64,000 bases of DNA from positions 662,227 through 726,226 of the forward strand of contig QANY01009091.1 of the NCBI GenBank assembly GCA_003255025.1. The letters run 5' to 3'. The notes under the pieces were generated by a model. It was not told the origin of the DNA. It searched no databases and saw only the letters and a program-made list of their open reading frames with translations. The DNA comes from Datisca glomerata. Taxonomy: Eukaryota; Streptophyta; Magnoliopsida; Cucurbitales; Datiscaceae. The position numbers and the translations under genes were made by a program. Shown here piece after piece: positions 35,822 through 48,839 of this stretch (its first letter is position 1; each line of letters opens with the position of its first letter).

Positions 35822-37510
35822 GATTATTGAAAAGAATAAATAAAGCGGTGTAAATAATTACTTAATCATTTACGAAAGTATGATGCATGATGTCAATACT
35901 TAAATATTAAAAAATCTAATAAAATAATATGTTTTCCATCATAACAACGAAAGCTCATCTCATCTAAGGACAATGCTCGAGCTACCTCCTATCGTATCGA
36001 GACTCTTCTCATTTGGTTAACGTTTCTCAAGTGTCACTACATCTAGCTTATTTAATCACCAATGGTTTTGTTCACCTTAGCCCCATTGACTAGCTCCTTC
36101 TAATGTACTTCAGTCTAAGTGTTTAACCAACGCATCGGCTTTAAATGTTGCTATGAACTAACAGTCCATCTAGGAATGATCATGCCTCACCACTTCCTTT
36201 ACAAGTTGTAGCTTCTCAAGCAACTCGATGACTTAAAGTGACACAATTCTCAAGTTTCTCCCATTGAAGAGAGGACCGCTAGGACAGCTCTAAACCATTT
36301 CTCGTGACGCGATCAAGTTTGCGTTGAGGACATTAGAAACGTTTCAACGTAAACGACCCTCCGACTTAGTTTTTGGAAAATGGATTTTTCTTTGCTTTTT
36401 CAAAAAAACATAACTCTTTATAAATTTGAAAAAACAAGTTTTAAAAATTATAAACTTTTATAAAATTTAAATCACAATTTAAAAATTATAACTTTTATAA
36501 AATTCGCATTGTATTTAAATTATAACCCATTATAAATTAATTTACAATGATGCATGTACATGCTACATGACATTTTGGTATTGGCATATCCCTATTTCTA
36601 TATGGCATGTTATATAATGATACAATATTAATAATAAATCATCCATTCAAAATTAATCTCTCTATGGCTCATTTTTAATTACAACTCATAAAAATAATAA
36701 TAAATAAATTATAATAATTTTAAATATTAATCTTCATGACATTTTGTGAACTTTTCATTCTCATTCAGGAAATCCCACCAATTTGTAACCTCTTTACAAA
36801 AATCCATTCCTATTTTCAAAATTCAATTTTCAATTTAAAAATTTTCCAATAAATTATCAAGTAAATTAATCAATTAGTTTATTTTTAAAAAACAATTTGT
36901 AAAATAAATTCCAATTAATTAGTATTAAAAAATTATCGAATTAAATAAAATTAATTTTTGGGGACTCGATTGGATTTGGAATCAAATCTGAAGTTACTAC
37001 AAATTATTAGGGCTAAGCAACCTTTAGTTAGTGCAACACCTCAATAGACTCAGTGGGTCCATGCCGGTCCAATGACCCAACATGGCCTTGCGGACACTAG
37101 GGTTTCCTAAACCCCTAGGTTTCCAAAACCCTATGGTTTCCTAAATCCAATTAGGAAACTGAGGCACAAGGTATGGCAGTGGACGACGTGCAGTAGTGGG
37201 CGGCAGCGGCGACAGCGCAAGGCGAGTGGCGGCCAGTGGCGAATTTCGATCAGGAAGCTAGTGGCGACGGATTTACATGAAATTTACGATACATCTTTTG
37301 AAAAAATTAAATTACATAAAATTAATGCCTCAATTTCGGCATACATCAATTCTAATATTGAAAATAAAACACCTAGAGTCAATCAACCAAGATCCATTCA
37401 TAAAACATATTCAAACATGTTTTGAATCTAACATACAGCATATATGTCCAATTCACAACATCTATTGATACATATGTTTAATTAATAAATATGCACAATC
37501 AAGAACCCAA
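35822..37510 (-). other. Leader region of Copia family 1
   Basis: About 1.7 kb between primer site and gag, without coding homology. The part near 37080-37260 contains repeated GGTTTCC/AAACCC motifs and a GC-rich GGCGACAGCG-type stretch. The same leader sequence recurs inverted at 63.05-64 kb. Confidence 0.65.
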
Positions 37511-37523
37511 GGCTCTGATACCA
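37511..37523 (-). other. Primer-binding site (initiator tRNA-Met type) of Copia family 1
   Basis: GGCTCTGATACCA on plus, i.e. TGGTATCAGAGCC on the element's strand, two bases from the LTR end. This is the standard plant Copia primer site. Confidence 0.9.
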
Positions 37524-37525
37524 AT

Positions 37526-39431
37526 TATTAGATCAGGTTTTAAAATTTGATGAAAAGTAAATGAACCATAAACGATTCGTGGGCGGAAAATCAAAAAAAT
37601 TTCACAACAAACATTTAATCATATTAAATATAAAATATTTTATATGATTATGCGTATTTAGATAAACATATTTAAAATGGGTAGAAATAATTTTATACTT
37701 TTATTGTATCGGAGAAATTTTGACTTGGTGGAATCATTTTGATCATCTCAGGTTCTTTGTTTTTTGGGATATGTAGAACTTGGATCAATCTTCACACCAA
37801 CAACCACTTGTAGGATTCTGAATTATTTCTCACAAGGATGTCTTCAAGATTTGAGTGTGGGATCTCAAAACAATAGAGGAAGAAAAAAATAACGTTTTTC
37901 TTCTTCCTCCATGGTTCGGCGACTACAGGGAGAGGGGAGAGAGAAACTTTTTTCTTGCTATGTGTAATCACACACTATGGTTAAAGTTATTCGACACATC
38001 CTAGAGATGCAACTCTAATGTCATCACTTATATAATAATTACAGAATTTATACATGTACCCATATATGTTAAATTGCTGAAAATCTCCTCTCTCTGCACT
38101 GCTATCTGTGATTTTTACATCTCCCCTAAAGTCAATGCTGTGTCCAAATTCATCGATCCAAATTGATAAATTAAATTGATTTCTATCAATTAATTAATTA
38201 ATTTCTTTTATTTACTAATTATCCAATAATTATAAAATAACAAATTAATCAATTTGAACATTAATATTATCTCTTCACTAATTTAGTGATTACACCCATC
38301 ACATATGGGTTCGGGAAGTGTACCTTGGTCCAAAACATATTTTTTGTCCAACTGATATTGTTTCTTATTCATGTCCTTATAAGCTACTCCTGAGACCGAA
38401 TTGACCCACATGAATAAAGCTATGAGATTCAAATACTCAGCTAATTTATTTTCATAAATTCCTAACTTGTTTAATCATGACATCGTACGACTTCACTATA
38501 GGTCCAATGCTGAATCAACTCTTGATTTATGCGCGTTACACTTCTATTGGTGTAAATAAACACTGTTATTTCACGGTCCACAAAATATTTTAACATATTA
38601 CCCTTCGTGAATATCAGTAACAAGAGTCGGATATAATATTACTATTTTACCCCTCTAGTCATTATTTCCTTAACTCCTTTATTGATTGTGAATAAGAAAG
38701 ACATATCAGTGAAGTGTCTCGTACAGTTCACAATAGTAATATTACATCCGACTCTTGTCATCGAGTACCAGGCTCGGTTTATGTATTCACGCATTCATCA
38801 ATAAAGCATAAGGTTATATTGTTGCATTTGTAATCTTACCACGAATTCTATATCAGTGAATCACGTAACTCCAACATAGTTGAATCACGATCCCAACAAC
38901 CGGGGTATTGTCCAGAAATTTGAACCAGTCACTTGTCATATTAAAGATCGTAACTAACCTGGTCAAATTTATATTCACCTCAAAATTAAGGTAATTATGA
39001 AAATACTCTTAAAGTGTAACACTTAGATTTAAATCTAGATAAACGGATTTTCTCTAAAATAATTTGTTACTGGTTTATTCAGCATGTTCCATAACATGTC
39101 TAGGTCAACCGTTGGAGTCTCCACTCTCATGCCCCAAGACCGGTATCTTTTGGTTCAACCTAACAGTCGTAATCGGATTCGATTGCTCAGTTTATCCTAA
39201 GACTACGAATAACATTCTGAACTATTTCAGAAGAATTTGTCTGAAGGACTCCTCTGACTTTACTCTTCTTACGTTGATAATAGTTCCAGGACTTGAGTAA
39301 ATTATAAACACACTTTAATTAAAAGAAAACTTTCATTTATTCATTAAATTCAGTAGTACAACAATGTCATAGAAATAACTAAATAATCATAAATAGTCAT
39401 TAGACTCTACTTGATGGACATAATCCCAACA
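37526..39431 (-). repeat. 5' LTR of Copia family 1 (1906 bp)
   Basis: On the element's strand it starts TGTTGGGATTATGTCC and ends next to the primer site. Matching DNA is at 30941-32195 (3' LTR) and 59585-60854 (second copy). Confidence 0.88.
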
Positions 39432-39436
39432 CTATG

Positions 39437-41390
39437 TTATTTATTTTCTCAATTAAGTTGTGGCTATTGATCTTCAAATAAATAATATATTTTATATAGA
39501 AACTAACACTTATAACTCACGACAAAGTCTGATATAGACACTTTGGTGAAATAAGATGTGCACATACCCAACTTTATATTTTGACTAATTTAGTTTGGTT
39601 TTCTCATTTCTTAGAAGGCTATAATGGGGTTGGTCGAGAGTAAATATGTTAATGGGTGGGTATAAGATGGGTATGAATTTACCCATCACATATGCGCATA
39701 TTATTTTAATCACCATATCGTGCTTTTAATTATAGGAAAAGTTTACAGAGTAGACAATAGTATGGGGTGTGTGTTAAGAAATAGCACGGTTTCAAAAAAA
39801 TTAGGCAAACATCAAGTTTCTAAATTAGACAAAAATACTCATCATCTATATATAATATACTATCGATATTCTTTCGGATAAACCAACAATCAACAATCGA
39901 TAGACTTATTCGATATCTACTATAATTAAGAAAATTATAACTAACAATTAATTTCAACTGTAATTATAATTATATTAAATTATTATCTAAACCGTTATTA
40001 GTATAATCTATAACCTACACATTCAACTAAAAATTGAATTTAACAATAACCCGTATATAATATAAAACTAAATTTTTAATAAATCTAACTATAATGGTTG
40101 ATTGTTTAATGTAAATAGATTTTATTCTTGAATAAACAAAAACAAAAAATGTAAAATGAGTGTTTCATAATAGATAATTAACATATTTAAAAAAATTTCA
40201 ATCATTAAATTCCACTAAATATCATAAATTTCCTAAATCTCGTCTATATACCTAAAAACTGATGCACCATTAAATTCCCAAATAGCATAATTTAGTATAC
40301 ATATTGAAAAGGAATTTACTTAAAATAGACCATACACCATTAAATTCCCTAAAAATCGCCTCCCATAACCGCCTATCATCCTTCCTCAAAAATTTAAATT
40401 TCAAAATCAACCAATCAGATTTTAGTGCAAAAATTTGTAAAAATTTGATTTAGCCGAAAAATATGGTTATGTGAACTAATATAAAAGCTAAAAACTGTAA
40501 AATACATCAATCAATCACAAATTATTGAAACAATTTTTTTTCCAGTAATTTATTAAAACTGTAACTCACAACAAATCAATAATTATTGAAACAGTTAAAA
40601 AATTAAAAAAAAACCCTAAACTAAAGTTGTAGTAACTACTCTAGTCAATCACCCATCAAATCCCATAATCACTAAAAGAATTCAGTAACCCTCAAGCCTT
40701 GCAAACTAACCCAAGACCTCCATTGCCGAGAAACCCTCTACATTGCGAACATCATTGAAGACGAAAATCATTGTCGAGGAGCATAAGGATGGCACCATTT
40801 CTAAAAAGAACACCATTCAAAAACAAACATCCATTGAAGTCAAAGGTAACCCATATTCACTCTTCAAATGTTGATTACTTGTTTAATGCAAAGCTAAATA
40901 TACAAAATCGTTTGTTCTTCAAGATTTTGAATAAATCTATCTATAATGATTGCTTTGTTTTCTTAACATATTATATCACTAATTGAACAAGCGTCTATTT
41001 TATTGATATTATACAATCATCTGAACATGTATATTTTATTAGTAACTGAGAATGCAATCTATTGAATATTTTACTAGTTCTCACTGATTATTGTTTTAGT
41101 ATATTGATTCCAATATAGTTTTAGTATGGTTTTAGTATATTTTTATCAATAAGCAGATCGTAAAAAATTTAGTATAGTGGAGATTTAGTGTATCGATATT
41201 GAGTTCATTATAGTTTCAATGTAGTTTCGTATTGTTTTATCAATATGTGGTCACTGTAATATTGTCAATAAAACCATTGTATATCAATCAATTGTTAATG
41301 TATCATTTATTGATATAAACATTTATCAATAACATACTGATTAACGACTATGATATATATTAATGTATCATTTATGGCAGCTTTGACAAT
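39437..41390. other. AT-rich region left of the DUF1985-like relic
   Basis: No coding homology. The 71-codon frame at 40771-40986 is not recognisable. The stretch may be the end of the MULE that follows, but I could not identify a long terminal inverted repeat by eye. Confidence 0.35.
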
Positions 41391-43155
41391 GACAGAAAAA
41401 AGTGTAGTAGGTGAGCCATCAAAATCAACAAAAAAAGTGGCGAACAACAGTCAACTGGGAAACATAAGTTGCGTTTCATTGAAAAACATCAAAACGAGGT
41501 AAATGGTAGTCAATAATTTTTGAATCTTTATATACTTGTTAATATAAACGGCTAAGTAATATTATATTGTTATAGGGTCTTAAATTGATTGTTTCTTAAA
41601 CAAACTGGAACAAAAATCAGAAGTTGAACCTATTTTCTAAACTGACCATCATGGAACATGTGAACTTGAGCTTGACAGATAAGTAGAGAGAGTCATTCAG
41701 AGAAAGCTATTTTGGTCACTTTCTTGACATGCAAATTAAAAAGTTTCCAGTCCAATTATTACTACATATGGCTAGAAAAAAATGTCATCACGAGAGGACA
41801 TACGCGATGTTTTTCAATTTCAATGGATGAGTGGCTCATTTTACCATGAGAGATTTTGTAGTCATTAGTGATGCACTTCATATGTGCATATTGATAGGTC
41901 TGGCTTAGGAGATGGGAGGTTGAAGGATACATATTTTAAAAATAATAAAATCATTTCAAGAAAGATGCTGAACTATGCTTTTGATACCTGGACAATTGCA
42001 AAAAAATGATGATGATAGTACCACACATGCTTTTTATGGTTACCCACACGCAATAATCGGCTGGGCACTTAAGACAATTTCATTATTGATGACACCACCG
42101 GTGATGTTTGCAAAAAAGTGACAAATTATACTCTAAGAAATAATAATTGGACAGTTGTTGGTCAACCAGACAAGCGAGACTTAACTGATATGGTTTTCAG
42201 GAATAAGAATGTAAGTATCTATTGTAATTTGAATATTATATTTAAATCTATATTTGTTATTAAATTGATATATACACATTTAATGAACAAAGCTTGTGAT
42301 TGAGAAGTTTCAAGCTATTTAAAGCTGTTGATGAATTGAAGGCTATTGACTATGAAAAGAAATCTGGTCAGTCAAAGGGTAAGGAAGTTATTGATACACG
42401 ACCCAATATTGGAGACAATCAACCCGATATTAGAGATAATCAACCAGCAGCTGAGAATATGGTTGAAGATTTGGATCCCAAAATATGAAAAATGTCATCG
42501 TCTTTTTCAATTGAGTCTAGATTAGGTCAGCTAGAGGAGAGATTTTATAAGGAATTTGAATTCACCAACCTAAGTTGGATATGTTATTGAGTCTGTCAAA
42601 TGAGAAGGTATATATATCACTTATTGAAATTGTTTTCTATAATTATGATCGTGACTAATAACGTCCATTTCAGGATGTCGGCAAAAAAGATGAAGAGGAA
42701 CCTGCAACAGCTTCAAACAAGAACGCCAAAGATGGAACAAACCATCAAAATGTCACTGAAGTAAATAATGACATTAATTATGATGTGTTCATTTCCCTAC
42801 CAACATTAAGCTTAGATGATTTTGAGGTAAATTATTTATATACTTTTTGAATAACTAAGAATATGTATGTTATAATTGACCAAATTTAATATATGGTTTC
42901 AATTACAGAATATGTATGTTATAATTGACCAATTTAATATATGGTTTCAATTACAGGATGCACCGATTGTCCAACTTGATATTACATCGAATGTTCCTCC
43001 ACATGTTCCATCAACCACGAATAAGTCGCCAGCTAAGAGGTGCCATTGAAAAGACAATGCAAGGGAAATTGACCAAATATAACAAAAATATTTGGCAAGC
43101 GTCAGAAGAAGCAAAAACCAGAACAGTACATGACAATCATCCCACATCTTAGGAT
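41391..43155 (+). pseudogene. DUF1985-like gene relic (transposon-associated)
   Basis: Translating 41640-42110 on plus, ignoring stops, gives FRESYFGHFLDM, FNFNG.VAHFTMRDFVVISD and FYGYPHAIIGWALK, which follow the pattern of the plant DUF1985 domain. That domain is usually fused to, or next to, Ulp1-type SUMO proteases carried by MULE and related transposons. Downstream frames (42300-42488 and 42925-43152) are acidic and low-complexity, with no protease signature found. Several in-frame stops mean it is dead. A 49-bp direct duplication lies at 42860-42956. Confidence 0.6.
42860..42956 (+). repeat. 49-bp tandem duplication including an acceptor-like AATTACAG
   Basis: Units 42860-42908 and 42909-42956 are the same except for a single-base indel. 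Each starts AATATGTATG and ends TTTCAATTACAG, so two consecutive candidate 3' splice sites are present in the DUF1985-like relic. Confidence 0.85.
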
Positions 43156-43857
43156 GAACATTTCACACCTTCCAACTTTCATATAATCACAGAGACTCAA
43201 GAAGAAGATGCAATGACGGTGTTTGGATATTGACTTTGGTTGATTTAAAAACTTGATAGTTTACTATTTTAGGTAGTTGGTGTATTTGAAGGATTTGTTT
43301 TGTGTTGGATTTCAATATATGGTAATAGGTAATTCTGGAACAAGTATGATAAAAAATTTTATGGCTTTTTAAAGTAGTTCGTGAAGTAAACAATATTGTG
43401 ATCAATTGACTATTCACATTTATCTTGATATATATATATATAAATATATATATATTTTATTGCTATTTATGAATGTTCATAATGAATATTTTAAATATAT
43501 CTTTTTATCAATATATGACTTATTGATTTCTCTATATATGATATATTGATTTCTATTTATGAATATCGGTATATACATAATATAATATTTTGATATGAGT
43601 ATTTATATCTTCCTATATCATCAGTCAATACTATTGTAAATAAAACTGAAATACTTGATTAATATGAAAAACATTGTCAATATATCTTCAAAAATGTCTA
43701 AAACATTGATATGTTAAACATCGTCAATAAAAAAAACACAAAAACATTGATTAATAACAAAATTCCATCATAAAACATAAAATCTCAAAATCTAATCTTC
43801 ATTTTTTGTTTCTTTGATTAACTACTGGTTGATGCCACCAGGTTCTTGCATCTCTTT

Positions 43858-44721
43858 TTATTGTGTTCGATCATATGACACCTTCAACATTTTACCTATG
43901 TTAATTTCACCTATCGACGAAATCATTTGCTTCTTTGGTCTACCAGCCAAACGTTTTGTTCTTGGAGGTAGTATGTGATGAATTTGAACGTCTAGACGAT
44001 GAACCAATCTCTCGTATGTTGTATCTAGCTCACTCTTAAGATAATACGAAGAAACATACAAATATGGATTCAAGTGCCTATTATCCATTACAGTTAAAGC
44101 ATGAGCACAAGGTATATCCATTACATCACATATTTGACACGTACACGACTTGGTAGGAATATGCACAATATATATTAAATCACCGTCAATCACTTGAAAC
44201 TTATGCGTGTCAACCGCAATAACCTGCAATCATTTTTTTTACGACTAGTAATAAGATTATTAATTATATCAATTCAACATACGATACAAAAAAATACTTA
44301 CAATCATTGATCGTGATAGACCCGTTTTCTTGCATAAACATTTTTCATCCCATTGAGTTAGTGTCGTAATCATACAACTAGTTGTACTCTACGCTCATAG
44401 AACCACCTTTGTGTCATTTGCTTCTTCGGTCTACCGGCCAAACGTTTGGTTCTTAGAGGTAGTATGTGATGAATTTGAACGTCTAGACGATAAAGCAATC
44501 TCTTGTATGTTGTATCTAGCTCGCTCTTAAAAATAATACGAAGAAACATACAAATATGGATTCAAGTGCCTATTATCCATTACACTTAAAGCATGAGCAC
44601 CAGGTATATCCATTACATCCCATATTTGACATGTACATGACTTGGTAGGAATGTGTACAATATATATTAAATCACCGTCAATCACTTGAAACTCATGCGT
44701 GTCAACCGCAATAACCTGCAA
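43858..44721 (-). repeat. Tandemly duplicated SWIM-zinc-finger end of the MULE transposase
   Basis: The segment from CATTTGCTTCTTTGGTCTAC (43926) to beyond AACCTGCAAT recurs starting near 44417, a period of about 490 bp. One copy (44229-43858) keeps CQICDVMDIPCAH. In the other (44721-44527) the same motif reads CQIWDVMDIPGAH, so a zinc cysteine is lost in both halves of the finger. Confidence 0.85.
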
Positions 44722-45328
44722 TAATTTTTTTTGACGACTAGTAATAAGATTATTAAATATATCAATTCAACATACGATACAAAAAAATACTTACAATCAT
44801 TGATCGTGATAGACCTGTTTTCTTGCATAAATATTTTTCAGCCCATTGAGTTAGTGTCGTAATCATAAAACTAGTTGTACTCTATGCTCATAGAACCACC
44901 TTTGTGTCAACTGCCTCAAATATTCAATAAAAAATGTAACTGAAAAACAACAGGCATCTTTCAATATATTTTTTAGGCTCTCGGATATATTTATGGTCAT
45001 GACATTATACGATGCCTAACAAAGTGAGACCGAGCCTAATTCTAATACCCAACACCCTTAAGATAAGTATGTATCGAAGCATAAATAGATTCCAGTGCAT
45101 GCATATTAACTTTGAAGTCTTCTACCGTATATGCTTTTCCACATCGATAAAAATATATGGTCAACAACTGAAGTTTTATACTTAGACTTGACATTAAACA
45201 GATGATGTGGATACATAGACCATGAACAACATTCGGGAACAATACTATTGTGTCTATCATATATAATTACAAAATTTTCCCTATCACCAATTAGTTCCTT
45301 CAATTTTTCGTAAAACCATCCAAAAGAT

Positions 45329-46280
45329 TAGACGTGGCAACCGGCTGAACCGGCCCGACCTGACCTTGTCATGAATAGTACCAGATCGGTTAAGGCCCGC
45401 GGGCCAGGTTTTGGCGATCATGGGCCTTGCATTCAAGGCCCACGGCCCGACCCGACCCGTGAATCCATTTTTGGTCTAAAAAATTGAACAATTATGCATG
45501 TAGTGAAGTTTGAACCATTGACCTCTCCCTTATAAATCACATTCTTTACCAATAGACCAAGAAAACTTTTATTAAATTAATTGTTTAAAATATATTTTTA
45601 TTGGCTTTTAACATATTTATCGAAACTTCAAATAATATACTTTTGAGATAAACATATTTAATTAAATAAAAAATAATATTTTTATTTAAATAAATATTTT
45701 ATTCAATGAAAAATTGGATTCATCAAAACTTTAAAAAATATTGGTTTAATATTCCTAATATTTTTTATTCTGTTAATGAACATGAATTATAAATTAGCTA
45801 TTAAATATTTATTATATTTTTAGATTTTACATGAATATGAATATCACTAGTTTATGAATTTAATAAATAAAATAATTATTTTATTTATTATTACAAGTTG
45901 TTCTATTGAAATTTTAAAGTAATAAAATAAAATAATTATAAAAAGGTAACATGATTTTCGTATAACTTAGTCGTAATCCCTACACTTCATCTATTTTTCA
46001 CCAAGGTTCAACTCTCCCCATCTATATTTTTGAGAATTAAATCACATTAAAGGGATGGGAAACGGGCCGGGCCAATTATTTAACAGGGACCTGCCTGACG
46101 CGTGAACCGGCCTGGCCAGTGACTTCACAGGCCGGTTCAACGGTTCATTCCTGGGCCGCCCAAAATTTCTGACGGCCTGGCCCAGAACTAGCCTGCGAAC
46201 TGTCTGAGAAGGCCTGGCCCGACCCGTGAACCGGCCGGGCCGAACATGTCCATGCCGGCCTGGCCCGGTTGCCACCCCTA
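45329..46280. mobile_element. Non-autonomous hAT-like element (952 bp) inserted in the MULE
   Basis: The ends are inverted: TAGACGTGGCAACCGG at 45329-45344, and the reverse complement of the right end reads TAGGGGTGGCAACCGG. Flanking 8-bp sequences CAAAAGAT (45321-45328) and CCCAAGAT (46281-46288) look like a target duplication with two differences. Removing the element and one copy rejoins MULE transposase codons (DLS..GWFYEKL). Both ends are GC-rich with many GGCCCGACC/CCGGCC subterminal motifs around an AT-rich core. No transposase is encoded. Confidence 0.82.
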
Positions 46281-47190
46281 CCCAAGATAAATCATTTTCT
46301 GAATCTACAACAGCAAATGTCAAAGGAAAAATTTGATGATTACCATCCAACAATGATGTTGTTAACAACGTACCGAGATATTTGTTCTTCAGGAACGTTC
46401 CATCAACTGAAATCATAGGCTTACAATGATGCCAACCTTTCAATACAGCCCCCAAACACATGAATATGTATTTGAATGTGTCATTTCTATCATTCTGAAT
46501 TATAGTCACAGTATCTTTAAAAACAAAAATATAAATCAGATTTTTTGACTTCGTAATCAATAAATGAAATACTAAAAAGTGATATACCTGGGTTTTTTTC
46601 TTTCAATACACAGCGATATGATGGTAATCTTGCGTACGACTCTTCTAGCATCCCTCTAAGAAATCCAATGCATTTTGCTTTACTTTCCATGCTTTATAAT
46701 AGCTAATAGTAACCCCATGCTTCAAGCGCATAAGATCAATAATGTCTTTGGGTGTTGTCCGATCTCGTACGTCATTCATATATCTACCTTTAATGCATTG
46801 ACTAACAATATTGGATGTTGCTTGATGATGATCACTTTGAATTACATCTAACGAACAAGTGTGTTCTTTAATATATTCACAAATCATCCAAAACTCCCCA
46901 CCTTTGTACATAGATGCCCGAACAAACCACTTGCAGTGATCATTAATCCCAACGAATATTCATTCTTACCCGATTGGATCAAAATTACTAGGGTAGTCAA
47001 TCAGCATCAATCATGTGCAACGCATTTTTTTAACTCGTATTTATTTCTAAATAATGATTTATTTTTAATGTCAAAATTACTAGGAATATTTTCTAAATCA
47101 ATCATAGCAATAAAAATATCATCGTCTTGAGTATCCTCACAATTCATTGATGCTGATTGACTACCCTCATAAAATATGTAATTTTGCAAG

Positions 47191-48006
47191 TCAGTGCATT
47201 AGATTATATTGGACTTACTACTGTCAATATTAAGTGGAAAGTTAACCCCAATTTAATTCCTTATCAATGAAACACACCATTGAACGTAATGGTCATTTTT
47301 AATTTCAACAGTAGTAAATGAAACATTGCTAAATTACAATTTGACAATAATTTCAAACTTATCTCTCCGATAAACAGAATCCAATACCGTATTAATTCCT
47401 TCAACAAATTTCATATTCACGTCAACCAAAAAATGTTTAGAATGAAAATCAACGTAAGACTTTGACTCATCCCTTCTTCCATCATAGATGGCAATAGTAG
47501 GGATTTTTAGAATTCTTGAAATATAATTTTATGGAAAAACTACATGAAAATTGAACATTATACATATAATATATTTGTCAGAATAAAACTACAATGATTT
47601 CCAGTAATACAAATTTACTATGTATCTTATTCAAAATACTATATCGACACTTATTGAGTAATATATAAATTAAACAGTTTTCGTATAACAAACATGCTAT
47701 TGACATTATCATGTATACCGATTTACTCTAAAACAAGTAAATATGTTTCGAAACCATGATCATCAAATATTAACAATTTTCATATAATAAATATGCAATT
47801 GACACTGACGTGGATAATGATTTACTCTGAAACAATAAAATATGAATCGAAACATGCATCATCGAATCTAACTACTAAAATTTCTACAAACATGTCATTA
47901 CATCACTTAACCGTTGATATATATATATTGTAAAAATGCAGATATAAGCAATAAACACATATTGAATCCACAACAAATACATCTAAAATTAACGTAAAAA
48001 TGATAT

Positions 48007-48044
<38 letters not shown>

Positions 48045-48505
48045 AAACAAAAAATTATACAATATGATATTCTAAATAACATAAAAGTGACAACATTTAA
48101 AAACATTAACCATCCATGAATGAACATTGTGAAGCTTGATATAAAAACAGAATAATAATGAATGTGCCGACCGAAAAAACCAAAAGAATTCTTCACAAAC
48201 TGGAACGTGCTATTTCTTATGATGAATGTAAACAATTGTATTATTTTCCTCTAAAGTAATCTAAAAGAACTCTTAAAGAAAAATCGGGTAAGATTGAATA
48301 AGAAACCTAAAACATATAAAATCGCGTAGCAAAACACAAACAAAAGGAATCTAACGGAAAAAATGCATTAAATCCATAAATTAAACAAATAAGGGATTGA
48401 TTATCAATTGGTTTTTCCATAACCAAAAATCCCTATAAATAAGGGATTTAAATTAAAAAATATCATTTAATCAAATTTGAATTTAAAATAAAATATAATA
48501 ATCAT
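47191..48505. other. AT-rich region, probable right part of the MULE
   Basis: No coding homology. An (AT)n microsatellite lies at 48009-48041. The transition into GATGACGG repeats occurs at about 48510. Confidence 0.35.
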
Positions 48506-48800
48506 TACTACAAAAGGGGTTAGATGACGGGTAAAACTCATCATTATAATCCTATATTGACTGCTGACCGACTGTCATCTACCGGGATGTCTTCTTTAGT
48601 CATTAAAAAATCATCATTATAAGGGGGTACAATGACAGGGATTCTCGGTTATCGTAGGTACAGTGAAAAATAGATAGATGACGGGGATTCTCCATCATCT
48701 AAAGTTACTCCATGTAGACTTTAGATGATGAGGAATCCCCGTCATTGTAGGTATCACATAAAGCAAATAGATGACGGAAAATCCCCGTCATCTAAAGTTC
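48506..48800. mobile_element. Possible CACTA-type transposon end with GATGACGG subterminal repeats
   Basis: ATTACTACAAAAGGGG resembles the CACTACAAAAA terminus with a changed first base. It is followed by at least five copies of (T)AGATGACGG / CCGTCATCTA in both orientations, typical of subterminal transposase-binding repeats. There is no clean CACTA and no target duplication. Confidence 0.35.
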
Positions 48801-48839
48801 AAGAAAAGAAAAAAAATAAAAGTTTGTATTTAATTAAAT

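Larger units (their letters stand above)
30941..39431 (-). mobile_element. Copia-type LTR retrotransposon, family 1, decayed copy with internal deletion
   Basis: Minus-oriented. The exact 5-bp target duplication CTATG lies at 30936-30940 and 39432-39436. 5' LTR at 37526-39431, primer site at 37511-37523, leader about 35822-37510, gag and pol relics 35821-32196, and a 3' LTR reduced to 30941 to about 32195. The order protease, integrase, reverse transcriptase, RNase H is that of Copia. The polypurine tract and first part of the 3' LTR are missing. A second copy of this family lies at 59.6-64 kb. Confidence 0.93.
43858..47190 (-). mobile_element. MULE (Mutator-like) transposase relic
   Basis: Reading minus from 47189: an N-terminal segment (47189-47007), then the region WMICEYIKEHTCSLD to KHGVTISYYKAWKVKQNA (46911-46645) typical of MULE proteins. 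The transposase core PMISVDGTFLKNKYLG and FPLTFAVVDSENDLSW is at 46430-46295, WFYEKLKELIGDRENFVIIY at 45315-45255, and the C-terminal SWIM zinc finger (CTCQICDVMDIPCAHAL, CxC...CxH) at about 44150-44090. The core is split by the element at 45329-46280. The SWIM end is present twice (see 43858-44721). Stops and frame breaks make it inactive. Confidence 0.88.

Noticed and set aside
43187..43417. 76-codon minus ORF next to the DUF1985-like relic
   Set aside because: AT-rich translation without homology; not part of the transposase frame.
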